Assembly: GCA_024305405.1 (NCBI GenBank)
Contig: JAKNDB010000018.1
Coordinates: 248,001 to 312,000 of the forward strand
DNA length: 64,000 nt
DNA from: Dirofilaria immitis
Lineage: Eukaryota > Nematoda > Chromadorea > Rhabditida > Onchocercidae
Direction: 5' to 3'
Both the position numbers and the translations under genes were made by a program. Numbering within the stretch: position 1 is the stretch's first letter; every line of letters begins with the position of its first letter. Positions 11,343-23,570 of this stretch are shown piece after piece. The notes beneath the pieces are model-generated. The model made no database searches. It saw nothing but the letters and a program-made list of their open reading frames with translations, and had not been told where the DNA came from.

Positions 11343-14300
11343 ATGTCTAAGAAATTGACGGTGAGTGAATCAAACATTTTATTTTATTCCACTTCAGCAA
11401 GATTTCCCACCAAAATTATTGCAACTGAGATGAGTTGCGAAAGATAAAGACTTCCTGACGTAACTAAAGGAGCGACTTCTCTTTTTGTTCGCTAATTCAA
11501 ATTTTACATTATTGTAATATAATTTATTACAAGGCATATTATGCATCAATAACTCAGTACAGGAACTTCTTGAACTATGCAAAATTTGTTTGAATGATTT
11601 AGCGAGCTCGTGGAAGTGGCGATAAAAATGATGACAGCGACGAAATGGATGTGGAAGGTGCTCTAGCGTTGGATTTGGCAGAGTTGGAAGCAATGTTGGC
11701 AATTGATAGTGAACAAGTACGATATGATGAGCAAGTCAAGGTTATTCTATTTGAATAAATAATTAAAGGCCCTAATTAAAAACTACGTCGAAAAAAATGG
11801 AGCATTCGTATATAAAGTCATATTTGCAGAAGTAATTCAAAAAATTCATTTTCAGGAAAAAGATTTTGAAGCAGAAGAGTGTTCTACAGCTTGTTCTTCT
11901 ACTGATGCATGCAATAGTCAGTTTTAGAGACGAATTCAAGAAAGAAAAAACGATCGATCTTGCAAGATGAAACGAAGTATGAAATAGTTTCAGACTGCTT
12001 CGTATTAATATTTTTGCAAAAATAGTTTATGCTTCCTTACAGTCTTGAAAGTAAATCATAGAAATAAAAACTTGGAAAAGTAAGATTCATATTTTTCTGT
12101 GTTTTCTGTACAGCTTATTGCTGTATTTAGATTATTGTTGATACACTTAAAGTTTATAAATTATTTTATTTGTTCTAGAAAGCATCGAAGGCGAGGAGGT
12201 ACTAAAAATCGAGTTTCTGAGAAGACAGATTCATCTCCGTTATTCTTGATAAGTGATGATAAACTGGAAAATGTTGATCCAGTGAACCGTGATAACAGAA
12301 TTTCTGCATCGACGGTTACAACTGATAATATACGATTGCAGGATTCCATAGTAAAATATTTCCCTTTTATTTTTGCTTTTCATATCAACCTGTGAAAGAA
12401 GAGGAAAATAATTTTCATGGAAAAAGAAAGAAAAATAGCTTATTATTATTAAAAACGATTGTGATGGAAGAAAGCTTTACTCGATTTGTATTTTTCTATT
12501 TTCAGGACTTTAGACTTTCATTGCCCTTAACAACTCCTTCACCCGAAATTCGTGACAGTTCCAGTATTTTTACTAAACCTACACCACCAGATGATACGAA
12601 ACGCAAAAATCCTCGTGTTTATTCTTACAGTCCAATTTCACGAACTCGATTGACCGTTCCTAAACGTCAGTTTTCCCCGGAACCTGTCCGGAAAACTGCG
12701 AAAAGTTTGTATTTAAATTTTATTTCAAATCAAATTCTGCCAATAAGAGGTTTTCAGTCTTACTGATTTGATAGATTTTCGATAGATTTAATATTTCATC
12801 GAAGTAATCAGAAAATTTTTGTTTTCATATTATCATCTAACAATCTTATCATTTTCAATAATACATGTAGTTAGACGGTTCTCTGATTATGCTAGTCTTT
12901 TTTAGTTGGAAGCAGTTCAGCTAAAATATTTATTTGATTTTGCAGATAGAATATAAAGTAAGGATTTTTCAAGAATGGGGTGAAATTTTTTTGCTTAACG
13001 ATTCATGGAGTAAAATGCCTCATTAGTATCAGAAATATTTCAGCCAATAATTGCAGTAATTATTGAGGTTATTAATTAAGAGATAAATGAGAATTAGCTA
13101 TTATATCGAGATCGTTTACTCGTTCTCTTGTCTATAATATGTTTACTTATAGATGGAAACCTTAACAGTATCCTTTTATTTAGTATTGATCGGTCCAAGA
13201 AGAGTAACCGAAACTGTTCACTTGTCGGATTTGACGAAGATTTTGTGCAAGTTGAAAGCTGGAGAATTTTCACTGCCACATGGGTTTACTTTAAAATATA
13301 AGAAACGTTTTGCTGATGAATCGAAATCAGAAACAGTTTCTGTGAATTTGCAAGTTAAGTTTTACTTTCAGAATCGGAGAAAAGTTTTCGATAGAAAAGA
13401 TGAAGGGAGAGAGGACGAAGTTTATATCTAAAATAGTTTTAAAATTTTGAGCATGACAGTCTTCTCGTAAATGAAAAATAAAAACGCTTAAGTACATGAG
13501 AGAACTAATATTTTATAATACCAAAAAATTTCAAGACGTTTATTTGATAATAATATGTTCGCTATTCTTCATTCTTCATCCTTTTGCAGCTTTTACTTCC
13601 CAATTTTAAAATTGTTATGAAATTCAGTATTTCAGACGGCAGAGATTTGGATGATTCATTACAGTTATCTTCTGAAAGCAATATCGAAAGTGAGTCAAAA
13701 AATGAAACCTCAGTAAAATTTAACGCTTCGGTGAATATTGAACACATTGTTATTTCTGAGCAAAAAGAAGAAACCGGAACCTCTAAATCACATGATCAGT
13801 CGAAGCACCGTCGAGGACGGAAACGATTAAACATGAATTCTACTACAGAAAAAATATTTCCTATCAATTCAATTGCTGAAACACATGCTGTGAGGAAGAA
13901 TCACCAACTCCTTTAAACATATCAATTTCAAAGACTGCAAGAGGGAAGCCACGGAAAAGAGCAGCACTGATCAAATTGAAGCGAGGCAAATCTCATAAGA
14001 AGTAGGAATTCTTGTGAAATATATTTTGTTAAAATTTTTAGAAATAGAAGAATGACATCATTGTTTATATAAGTGATAACATTCTTGTCATTTTGAATAA
14101 ATAAGCATACAAACGAAGATTTAACGGAAAATGAATCGATTGCTCATATTTGTATCTAAAAAATGTTAATATGTGCAAGATAATTTTATGCTTTAAGACA
14201 CTTGCTATCAGGATGTATTTACATTAAACTCAATAAATTCTGTTTAAATTAATTGTTGTATAACACCGAAAATTTTTGAAATAGATTTTTAACTGCAATA

Positions 14301-17300
14301 CAAGATTAAAGGATGCGCTTTCTAATGTCACCTGTTGCGCTTTAAATTGTATTATATTCTCCTGCTGTTATAAATTTCCACTGATTTCATAATGATAATT
14401 TTTTTAGCCTTATATTTCATATCTCTGCCAGTGAAAATACATCAAACTCAGATTCGTCGAAGAATGTTCCATTGACCTTGTCTTCATCGGAAACTTTTAT
14501 AAAGGATCCAAGTAGAGAAGTAAGGACTTCAGTTCTTTTGTTCTTGTTGTCTTTATTTCTAGGATTTGGAATGGAAGTAATTATACAATTCCCAAAAATT
14601 TTCTGATTATCAGTTTAATACTGAGAATCAAAATAAACCTCATAATTTGGTTTTAACAAAATTATTTGCAGAAGAAAAATTTTTTCTGCAGATTGATTCA
14701 TAATTTACGGGATCCCATCAGGATGAAATCCACTGTTCAGGATGAATGATATGAAATGTTTTTTCTTTAATAAAGAGCTGGGAAAAGAAATAATTTTTAT
14801 TAATGAGATTTATCTGTGAATATATCAAAAAGAGATAAGTTGAATGTTCTTTCCAAATCTAAATTTCAGTCATCATCGAATGCGTCGAAATCTACAGTGT
14901 ATGTATCTCATGATGGTAATCACGGTGATGGAAGTGATGAAGTGAGTTTCGAGAATAATGAAATATTAGCTCTAATTTTTAATATCCACTGACTTATTAT
15001 ACTGTAAAAGTTTGTTACACTTTTTGTCATAAATCGGAATTTTTAAATAATTTTTCATTTAATCAATTTATTTCAGCATGAAGATTCAAAAATTGAAGTT
15101 TTGGATTCGGGTATGTCTATGATATTCAGCAACGTAGTAGATCGAACCGAAACCGGAAATGCTGGAAAAATGGATGACATTTTTGATGCCGTAAAAGACG
15201 ATGATTATGATGTTAGTTTTTTTCTTTTTTTCAGTTTCCTTGGAAGACGGAAGTGAAAGTTTAAAAAGTCGCATCGCTCGTAATCACGGCGGATGATCAA
15301 ACAAGTCAATCTTTTAGAACTGTATAAAATTTTAGAATATAGAGAATTACAGAATATTTATTTTGTAGGACGGTGAGCGTTTACATATTGTGGAAACTGT
15401 TGATGAAGATGAATCCTGTGATACCGATAATCGATTTTTTGAAGTCAAAAAGGTAAGTAATTATTTTAATTATTTACTGATCATTTGTTCTAGTTTCATA
15501 ACATGTTTTAATTATCAAAAGATCCAAATCGCGATGTCCGTATTAACACATTAACGATAAAAATCTTAAGTATTAGCAGATTTTTTTCCTTTTTCTCTTA
15601 GTTCTCCCTTTTAGTTTTTTTAAATGAATTTTTTTACTATAAATGCTGTTTATGTTTTAGGAGAGAGATCTGGTCGACATTGTAACAGATATTGTCAACA
15701 AATTGATAGATCAAGTATGTGAAGCACGTTCCCTGGGTGTTAACTTGATAACTGAACCGTTAAGGCGTCCAAGTACAGTTGCAACGGAGGAATCGCGTCG
15801 CGTTCCACCACTGCGTATACGCATACCACAAAAACGTGAGTCACGTCAACGTCGTCCTGCGCGAGTACATGACTATTCTCCGCCATTACCTGTTAGCAGA
15901 ATACATCGTCTTGAAGAAACAGGGAAGAAACGAACAGCAATAACACCAACGCAAGTTTCTGGTGATATTGCTGAAATACGGCAGAAAAGGTTTTTTTTTT
16001 TCGAAAATCCCTGCATTTCAGTAATGCATTTTAATTGTTATGGACTTTTTAACTATTTTATGAAATACTTGAGTAGGTATGCTAATACGCGGTTTCGTCT
16101 AAAAATAATTTTCTTTTTCTCTCTCTCTCTAGAGAGAGAGAAACACCATTATATTCCCAACACATAACTTAAATTTAATGTCGAAGTACCCAATAAAGTG
16201 TTTGCTTCAATATATCCATTTTTTTTCGTTAACCGTTGGTTGCTTTTTCATCGGAAAATTATGGATCATCTTCACCAATAGGATTAAGGATTAGTCTCAA
16301 TATATGTTAATCTAAACCGGTTGGTAATGGTTCTTCACGTGTACTACACTAAAAAACAATTACTTGGAAATTTCATTAGCCTATGCTAGCTTATTATTTT
16401 GTAATCGCTTGCTAAACTCGATAACATTGTTGCTAATTCTTTTTCACTTTGCTTGAAGAAAGGAATTATGTGATTTTTTTTCCAAGAGTGAATTCTATTT
16501 GATATCAAGAAATAATTTTGAATTAATTCTCATTTTTTATAAGCGGTTAGTGTCCAATGTTTACAAAATTTTTGGTTATTACTTTGTTCTTTTATTATAG
16601 ATCAATGAGAAATAAAGAAAGTCAAAGAAAAAACTCACTCAGCAACAAAGAAGCTGACACATATTCACCATTTCCGCAATGTTCAAATCGGAAATCATCT
16701 GTTCTATCTAGTCCGATTTATGTATGTTATTAATAATTCCTGCACATTAATTTGAATTCCTTTTTTTTGATTAGAATATAGTGTATTCAACTTCTTTTAT
16801 ATTTGTATTTGCTGAAAGGGTTTAATCAATAAATCCATTTTTAGATGGTTAACCTTTTCTGCTATTCATATCCAGAAAAACACAATATCTTTAGTGTTTT
16901 ACTTATTCACAATATTTAACTGTAACAGGCAGATTGGTTTTTTGCAGATTTCTTCTCCTTCGCCAGTACTGGTAGGCAGTAGCAATGAGGAAGATATAAT
17001 ACCAACTCCATCAGCCATTTATGAAGGGCCAAGTGATGCGGAAAGTGAAAAAGCAAAATTTTGCTGAATCCATCATCAATATCGTCTTCAGAATCTTTGG
17101 TGGGTTTCCTTCCATTTTCTTGTTCTAGCTTCATTTTCTCCACCATTAATGTTACCTTATTTTAACATGCATTTATCATTTTCTGCCTGACAAATTGTAA
17201 TTTGAGAATTATCTGCAACCAACTAGGGGATCTACTTAAATTTCTTATAAAGCACAATATCCTGAAATAGAGAAGCATCCGATTTGCTTCAGTGACTGAA

Positions 17301-20300
17301 TAAATCAATAAAAAATCCTATAATTAGTGTTTGAAAAAGCCGACTGCTGTTATTTCTTAGAAAGAACAAGTAAATGTATTCGTTATGGTAAGAATAACAG
17401 AAGTTAGGATTAATAAGTAACTGATCATGGGCATAGCTTTCTGAAAGTAAGTATATCTATTGTGCAACAGTAATAAAAATTAGTATAAAGGACGTATTTG
17501 TAATTAAGCGAACAATTCAATAACGGTATATATTTTACCGGAAATATCCAAGATGCTTTCATGGTAGAACAATCAAGAATAAAAGTCATCTTCCTTCATG
17601 TCATCACACTTTCCTTTTCTTTCAGTCATAGTTAATGATTGCTTTTTAACATGCATTAAACTGACATATGTTAATTTTTTGTATATGACTTAAGAGTTTT
17701 TAAAGTAGGATTTGATGTGAAATTATTTAAAGCAGTTCATCTCAGCGAATCAACAACGTGCACTGAAATTTGATGTTTTCAGGAATGCCATAACACTACA
17801 TTGGACGCAAGTTTCAAAAGAGGACATGAATGTGAATCTGCAAGTCGATTTACACGTAAAGACCGATTTCCTATGAACAGCTCTATCCCTCTTTGTTTAG
17901 TCGACGGCGTAAGTCAAATACTGTCAAAACGCCTGCAGTGACACAGCTAAATGTTTTTGATTCTATTGAATCTGATAGTATTGTTCAACTCAAAAGTGGC
18001 ACAGAGGATAATGATACTGTCTCATCAGGATGCTTGCCATCGAAACAAAAGCGAAAACGTGGACAAAATTCGATTACTGACAGTTAATTTTTATATTATT
18101 ATTATAACCATCCTTTCAACAATTTATTTTAATATTATTTACACTGCTATACTCGTTCCGTTTATCATTTTTTCTAAATTTTTCTTGCGATATAATGGAG
18201 AAACGTGAACATATTTAAGATGAGCATGCAGATGACAAATCGTTCGGTGAGAAACTTGGATTGGATAAAAATGTTTATGATTACGATGAAGAAAAAGTAA
18301 TTTTTTCTGGTTTTTACTTCTTTGTTTTATTTATTCATTCATATTAAATGTGATCGCAATGTTTTTTTTTTTTAACAAAATAAGCACATTGCGATTTGAA
18401 CTATATCATAGTTTTTATACAGATTCATTGTATTTGATATCGGCTCATTACATATATTCTGTTTGAGGACCAAGTCAATTCTTTTCCCGGAAGTAGCAAT
18501 TTGACAAATTATAATAGTGGATCGTGCATAGGAGCAAGTAAGAAAGTTTTGACTGATATGACTAAAGCAGAAAGCTCTGAAGATGCTGTAGAAGTGAATC
18601 GTTCAGCAGAAAAAACAAGACGTATTTCGAATAATTCGGTACAGGACGGAGGAGCTCCATCAGTATCTGAGGGAGGAGAACAAGGTAATTTGTATTTAAC
18701 AGCCGATATCTATCAAATAGAATATGTCGATGATCTGAATCATTTCTTTGCATATTGGTATTCTATTTATAAATATCTACAATAAAGTTCAAGCAAGCTG
18801 ATTCTTTATTATCACTCGTTTGATATTTGTCGAACATGTGCAGTGACTGATTAACTTTTGAATATGTCTGTTGTTTTATTCACATTATCCTATCCTTTTT
18901 GCTTTTAAAATATAAACTGATGTTGATAGGGATATTAATTTCAGATACTACAGTTAGCTCTACGAGTTCGCGTCGTCGTAAAATGTGTTTAGATTCAGAA
19001 GGAACGAACGATTTGTCTTCGAATCAATCAGTATCAAGAAGTCAGCGGCGTAAAAGTAGTACAATAGTTGATGTTGACACTGGGAAACTTGGTGAGATTA
19101 TTTCTAAATTAGAACTTAAAATTCTGTAGATATACATTTTTCTTTTTACTGGTGCGAATTGATTGAGCAAACATTTTATTCCAGATGGAAATGATGTGAC
19201 TCTTGCTTCTAATCGATTAAGAAACAAGCGATCAGACTCAAAGTCAACTTCTGATAAGATGAAACAGAAGTAAGTTCAAAAGACATGATAATTGATGTGC
19301 AATTATAAAAAAATGTAAGAAATAAAATTATGAAAGATTTCACTGTTTTTCGGAAAAATTGGATAAACTAAAAGATTATTTGAGAATATTATATAGAAAG
19401 TAAGGAGTGTTTATTTCAATTTAAAATAATTTAATATTTAGGCATCCTATAATTTTAAGATTTTCACATTACTTTGGATACTGCAGATTCAATTTTAATT
19501 GCGATTTCTAGAGTGTCACATCAGAACATGCCATATTTCAAACGTATTTCTCAACGTCGCAAACTCAATCCACTTGCCATTGGTTTGAAAAGTCGTTCCG
19601 GCGACGACAATCCTTCATTTTTTATAGAGAAATTCTTTTGCGAGGGTTTGTCAATTTTTCGGTTTACGGAAAATAGGAAATTATGAAATGTTTGGCCGCA
19701 ATATGTTTTTGTTGATTGCTGTTACACTACCTTTCTATTTCTTTTTTAAAAGCCTGTTGGCAGAATACTGTGCCATATCATTTTTAGACATACAGCTACG
19801 ATTTAATAAAATCAAGGATTTACTTCTATTTTTTTGAACTATATCGAAAAATTGTTCGCTTCTTGCATTCTGTTTTATTCAGAGCAGATGAATAGTTTCC
19901 AATCTGATCGAATAGGAAAAAAATGAACTAATTATTTATCTTTTTAGTTAATTGGAACTTTGTGACTTGATGATTTTAGTGATGATTTAAAGAAAGAAGA
20001 TGCTGGGGATGTAATTGTGGATGTGGATTCGGAACCAACTATTGAAGGTGATGATGAGATGCCAAACGGCCGTTTAGCAATTACCGTAGCCTTGGAAATC
20101 AACAAGATAACACCGAGACCAGAAATGAATAATGAAGATAAACTGGAAGCTGAAAATTTTGATCATGAATATCTGCTAACATTGGATAACGTTCGAACAA
20201 TGTATCTGCTTAACTTAATGTTTTTCATATTTTTTAAAGTAATTAAAGAATCACACTAAATATATTTAGGGAGAAAAAATTGGATAATGTACGTTTTTCT

Positions 20301-23300
20301 TGTTAGAATAGTTTTGATTAAAAAGCTCGTAGCTTTTATAATTTGCTTGTGATTCAATTGGAGTTATTTATGATAATAAGCGTCCGTGGTGGATTATATA
20401 TGCTAATAAGATTCAACAGATGACTTTTGGCCAAGTTTTTTAGTGATTTTTTTAGGTTTTCAAGCGAAGTACTTGACCGAAAGCGTTTATTGAATGATAT
20501 GTTGACTGTCATTTCATCACAATATTGCTCCGAGATTTCATCTCAGAATGTGTTTGGTGGTGCTTCAATACGGTACAATACGATGGTAAAAAACGCCCAT
20601 CGATTACGAGATAAAGTTTTGCTATTTACTAAGGTTTCGTTGCACATATTTTTTTGCTTTCCCCGTCTATCCAGTTATGCAATAGCCCCTTTTAGCTAAA
20701 TCTTTGTAGCAAATAAATGGCTGTGATTTCTATTAATTTGATAAAAAATAAAAATGTAGGGAGAAAATAACTGGAGAAGATCTAAATTTTTTCTAAAAAA
20801 GATCTAAACTTTGTGTAATAAATGTACTAGCTTCACGCAAAAACAAGTTAGATTACCATTCATAAACAAGGACACTTGAAATGCTTCATTAATCAGTATG
20901 AGCTTTGTTAAAATCTTTACGCATCTGATTTTGACTTTCTTAATTACATTGATTTATCTTTCGCTGTATGATTAATATTTTTTCACTCCAGGATCAGCGA
21001 GAGAATGCAAAATGGGCACATCAAATATTTCTTAAACATTTGGCTGTACCAATGTTGGCAACCTACATCGATTTGCTGAGATTTTGCAAAACAGTGGTCA
21101 GTACTATATTTAATATTTACAGAACAATTAGAATGTAGTTGAAGTAGTCATTTATGGGTTTTGTTCTATTAAGGCAAAAAAATCCAAAGACAAAAATGGA
21201 ATTTTGCAACTATGGAATTGAATTATTTCTGGATTTTTGCATAAATGAATAAAAATATTTCACGAAGTCTTCTCTTTTAGTAAAACAAGTTGAATACAGA
21301 CAGGCGAAGGGGCAGCTGTTTTTAGATTTTTAAACTTCTTTAGTTAACTCCAAACTGAAAATTTTTAGGGACGCTATCTGTTGGATTTCTTTCTAGAGCA
21401 AAACAGTACTGATAAAACTTTGAACAAAATGAATGCTTGTATTCAAGACTTCATTTCTGAAAAAGTGATCGATCCACAGACCATACCTATTTCCAAAACG
21501 CTTACTGTAAGCTTTTTTATTGGAATTTATGATGAGTTTCATTAAAATAATTTCTATTTCTTTTGATTTATTGAACTCTTCTTATCAGTTTTCAAGAAAA
21601 TATATTTTTGTACAATAAAAGTTGAAGACATGCCTTGCTTTTGTTCTAATCTGAATCGTAGTGGATATAACTTCGAATATGAGATTTCTTAAAATTCATT
21701 CAATTTAGAGCAGTTATTTTGAAATATAAAGAGAAGAAAGCTTTCAGAAAAGACATGCAAAGAATATTTGTTTGCTAACTGTCTCACCTACTTTCACACA
21801 TGCTGAATATCATTCAAGATCGAGATCACATGAATATATGTTTCGGTGAGTGCCATTCGGATCACTGCCCCATGATAAGTTGCTTTGAGATATTTTATTG
21901 TCTTGGTCATTTCTTATTAAATAACATCTAGATTTTTTTATCTCATTATTTTTAGTGTTTTACTTCCGAATGTAGCAGATCGAGTGGAGGCTGTACGATT
22001 AAATTTACCAGCTACAAGAGATATTTCTATATGTGAAGCTGTTGACCACTGCATTCGGTTGGTATCACGTAAAGTAGTGGAAGTGCATCGAAAATATCCG
22101 GATCTCAAAATTGTTTTAGTTGGTTGGGGACATCTTGTGTTATAAATCATCAGGCAAGTATATATTTTGTTAAAATACTTACACATTAGATTAAGTTTGT
22201 GATTTCCGATTTACATTTGTTGAATAATATATTTTCAATTGAGTTTAAATTTCAGGTTGTTCAGTGTATGCCGAATGTATCTGCTATCATCAATTTTGCT
22301 TTTCCAATGAAGACGGCGGATGGACCACGGGGCGTAAGTTTTGGTTGCGTGAAATTGTTTTTGGATTGTTTGAATTTGATAGTTTCGTGTATTTAATTTT
22401 TCGTTTGCAACGTGTTCAAGTAAAAGATATGTTGTAATCTTTCGGTAATTCAAATTTCTTGGAATAATTAGAAATATCGATGATTCAGGATGTTGATGAT
22501 GATATATTGCTTACATATTGTCCAACATTATTTGTTATTGGCGATCAGGCTACTGATTGTGATGTTCGTGAATTACAGGTCATGGCGACTAGAATGATTG
22601 GTTTGTTGTACTAATATAGTTTATAATTTTAATAGAATATTTATATTCTTAATATGTTGTAAAAGAAAAATTAGGTGAAATTAACCACATGTTACTGTTG
22701 ATAAATGCTTTAAGGAACTGCTTATTCATTCAATATATTTTGTACGTTCATGATAGAATACTGAAGTAGCAGAACATTTTAGGATATATATATTTTTTTA
22801 TCTAGAAAAAATCGAACGAGTGAGATAGTGTAAATAAAAACTGAAGTTGACCTGTGATTTTCAGCTCCCACAGGAGTAATTGTTATTGGTTCATCAAATT
22901 GCGATTTGCATCCTTCAACATTAAGGTTAACCATTGAGCGGTTTACTCATCGAACTGTACAAAGAGCTTTACTGGTATGCTTTATTTACTTTAACTTTCA
23001 GCTGAAGTTCATATCTGAAATTTCTTTAGTAATGAAAAAATTTTATTTTTAATGATATTTTAGTATTTCCTAATTAAAAAGCTTTTTCAGGATGATGTAG
23101 TCGATTTTCTGCAGTTATACTGTTCCTCATCTAGCACTCACTCCTTTCGCTTGCATCCACTGAAACTTGTTGAAGTGAACGATGTGGATTTGTCAATTCT
23201 GCGTACATCCAATCTTTCTCTGGTAGCCAAACCAAATCAACTAAAATCGGTTCTGCACCAAAAGTTGGTAAAGGAGCACGTGTGCCAGACAAGTATGTTC

Positions 23301-23570
23301 TGAAATAATGTTGTTTTTATTATGAAAAATTTCAATAAAAACTGGATTTTAGTATAAATATAAAATTAAGTTAAAAGGAAATTACTTTTTTCTGGTCTCT
23401 TTCACTTCTATCTTATTGTGAAAATAGGATTAAAGAAAAATTTGCGTAAATTCTACAACATATATTTTATATTACTGTGTGAATTTTATAAATTTACTTT
23501 AGTCTCATCATAAAAATGCTTGTTTTTTTTCAGTTCAACGAATATTCCTATTGAAAAGCAAGGTTCATAG
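11343..23570 (+). CDS. KANSL3: KANSL3-like NSL complex subunit with long disordered N-terminus
   Basis: 31 exons: 11343-11360, 11603-11740, 11856-11976, 12179-12350, 12506-12704, 13184-13353, 13590-14001, 14432-14519, 14870-14941, 15077-15211, 15369-15452, 15661-15989, 16601-16721, 16948-17099, 17783-18082, 18220-18296, 18468-18684, 18945-19091, 19185-19269, 19512-19645, 19980-20201, 20456-20633, 20992-21096, 21369-21506, 21748-21845, 21956-22153, 22256-22333, 22489-22600, 22865-22974, 23091-23292, 23534-23570 (TAG). About 1,551 residues, longer than human KANSL3 (about 900). Exons 22-30 give the alpha/beta-hydrolase-like core: DLKIVLVGWG, then NFAFPMKTADGPRGDVDDD, CPTLFVIGDQATDC and GVIVIGSSNCDLHPS, colinear with KANSL3, which in other animals is a scaffold of the MOF/KAT8 NSL acetyltransferase complex in the nucleus. 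No Gly-X-Ser-X-Gly nucleophile is seen, so it is probably non-enzymatic. The first 1,000 residues are Ser/Asp/Lys-rich, with AT-hook-like TARGKPRKR and several basic clusters. Seven single-base frame breaks occur (near 11922, 13890, 17055, 17892, 19618, 22126, 23229); flanking exon phases all agree with one missing base each. The intron after 22153 has a GC donor. That exons 1-21 belong to the same gene is inferred from continuous phase. Confidence 0.72.
13890..13933 (+). other. Possible 44-nt micro-intron, or a one-base frame break
   Basis: Within exon 7 of the KANSL3-like gene the frame reading ...SIAETHA stops being protein-like after 13889. Two explanations fit. One is a 44-nt intron with donor GTGAGG and acceptor TTTCAAAG, phase 0 on both sides, rejoining TARGKPRKR. 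The other is a missing base near 13891, which would instead keep EEESPTPLNISISK as coding. The second reading gives a more protein-like bridge and matches the other frame breaks in this gene. Confidence 0.5.

Noticed and set aside
11926..11935. 10-nt intron between AATA and AGACGAATTC to explain the first KANSL3 frame break
   Set aside because: It is far too short to be spliced; a missing T in the TTTT run is simpler.
13153..13183. Start of a KANSL3 exon at the acceptor before 13153
   Set aside because: The phase from the previous exon would give a reading that stops early; the acceptor CCTTTTATTTAG at 13172-13183 gives the correct phase and a protein-like continuation.
11343..23570. KANSL3-like gene as a pseudogene because of its frame breaks
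   Set aside because: Breaks are single-base and homopolymer-linked, all 30 introns keep good splice sites and consistent phases, and the same error type occurs in three unrelated conserved genes.
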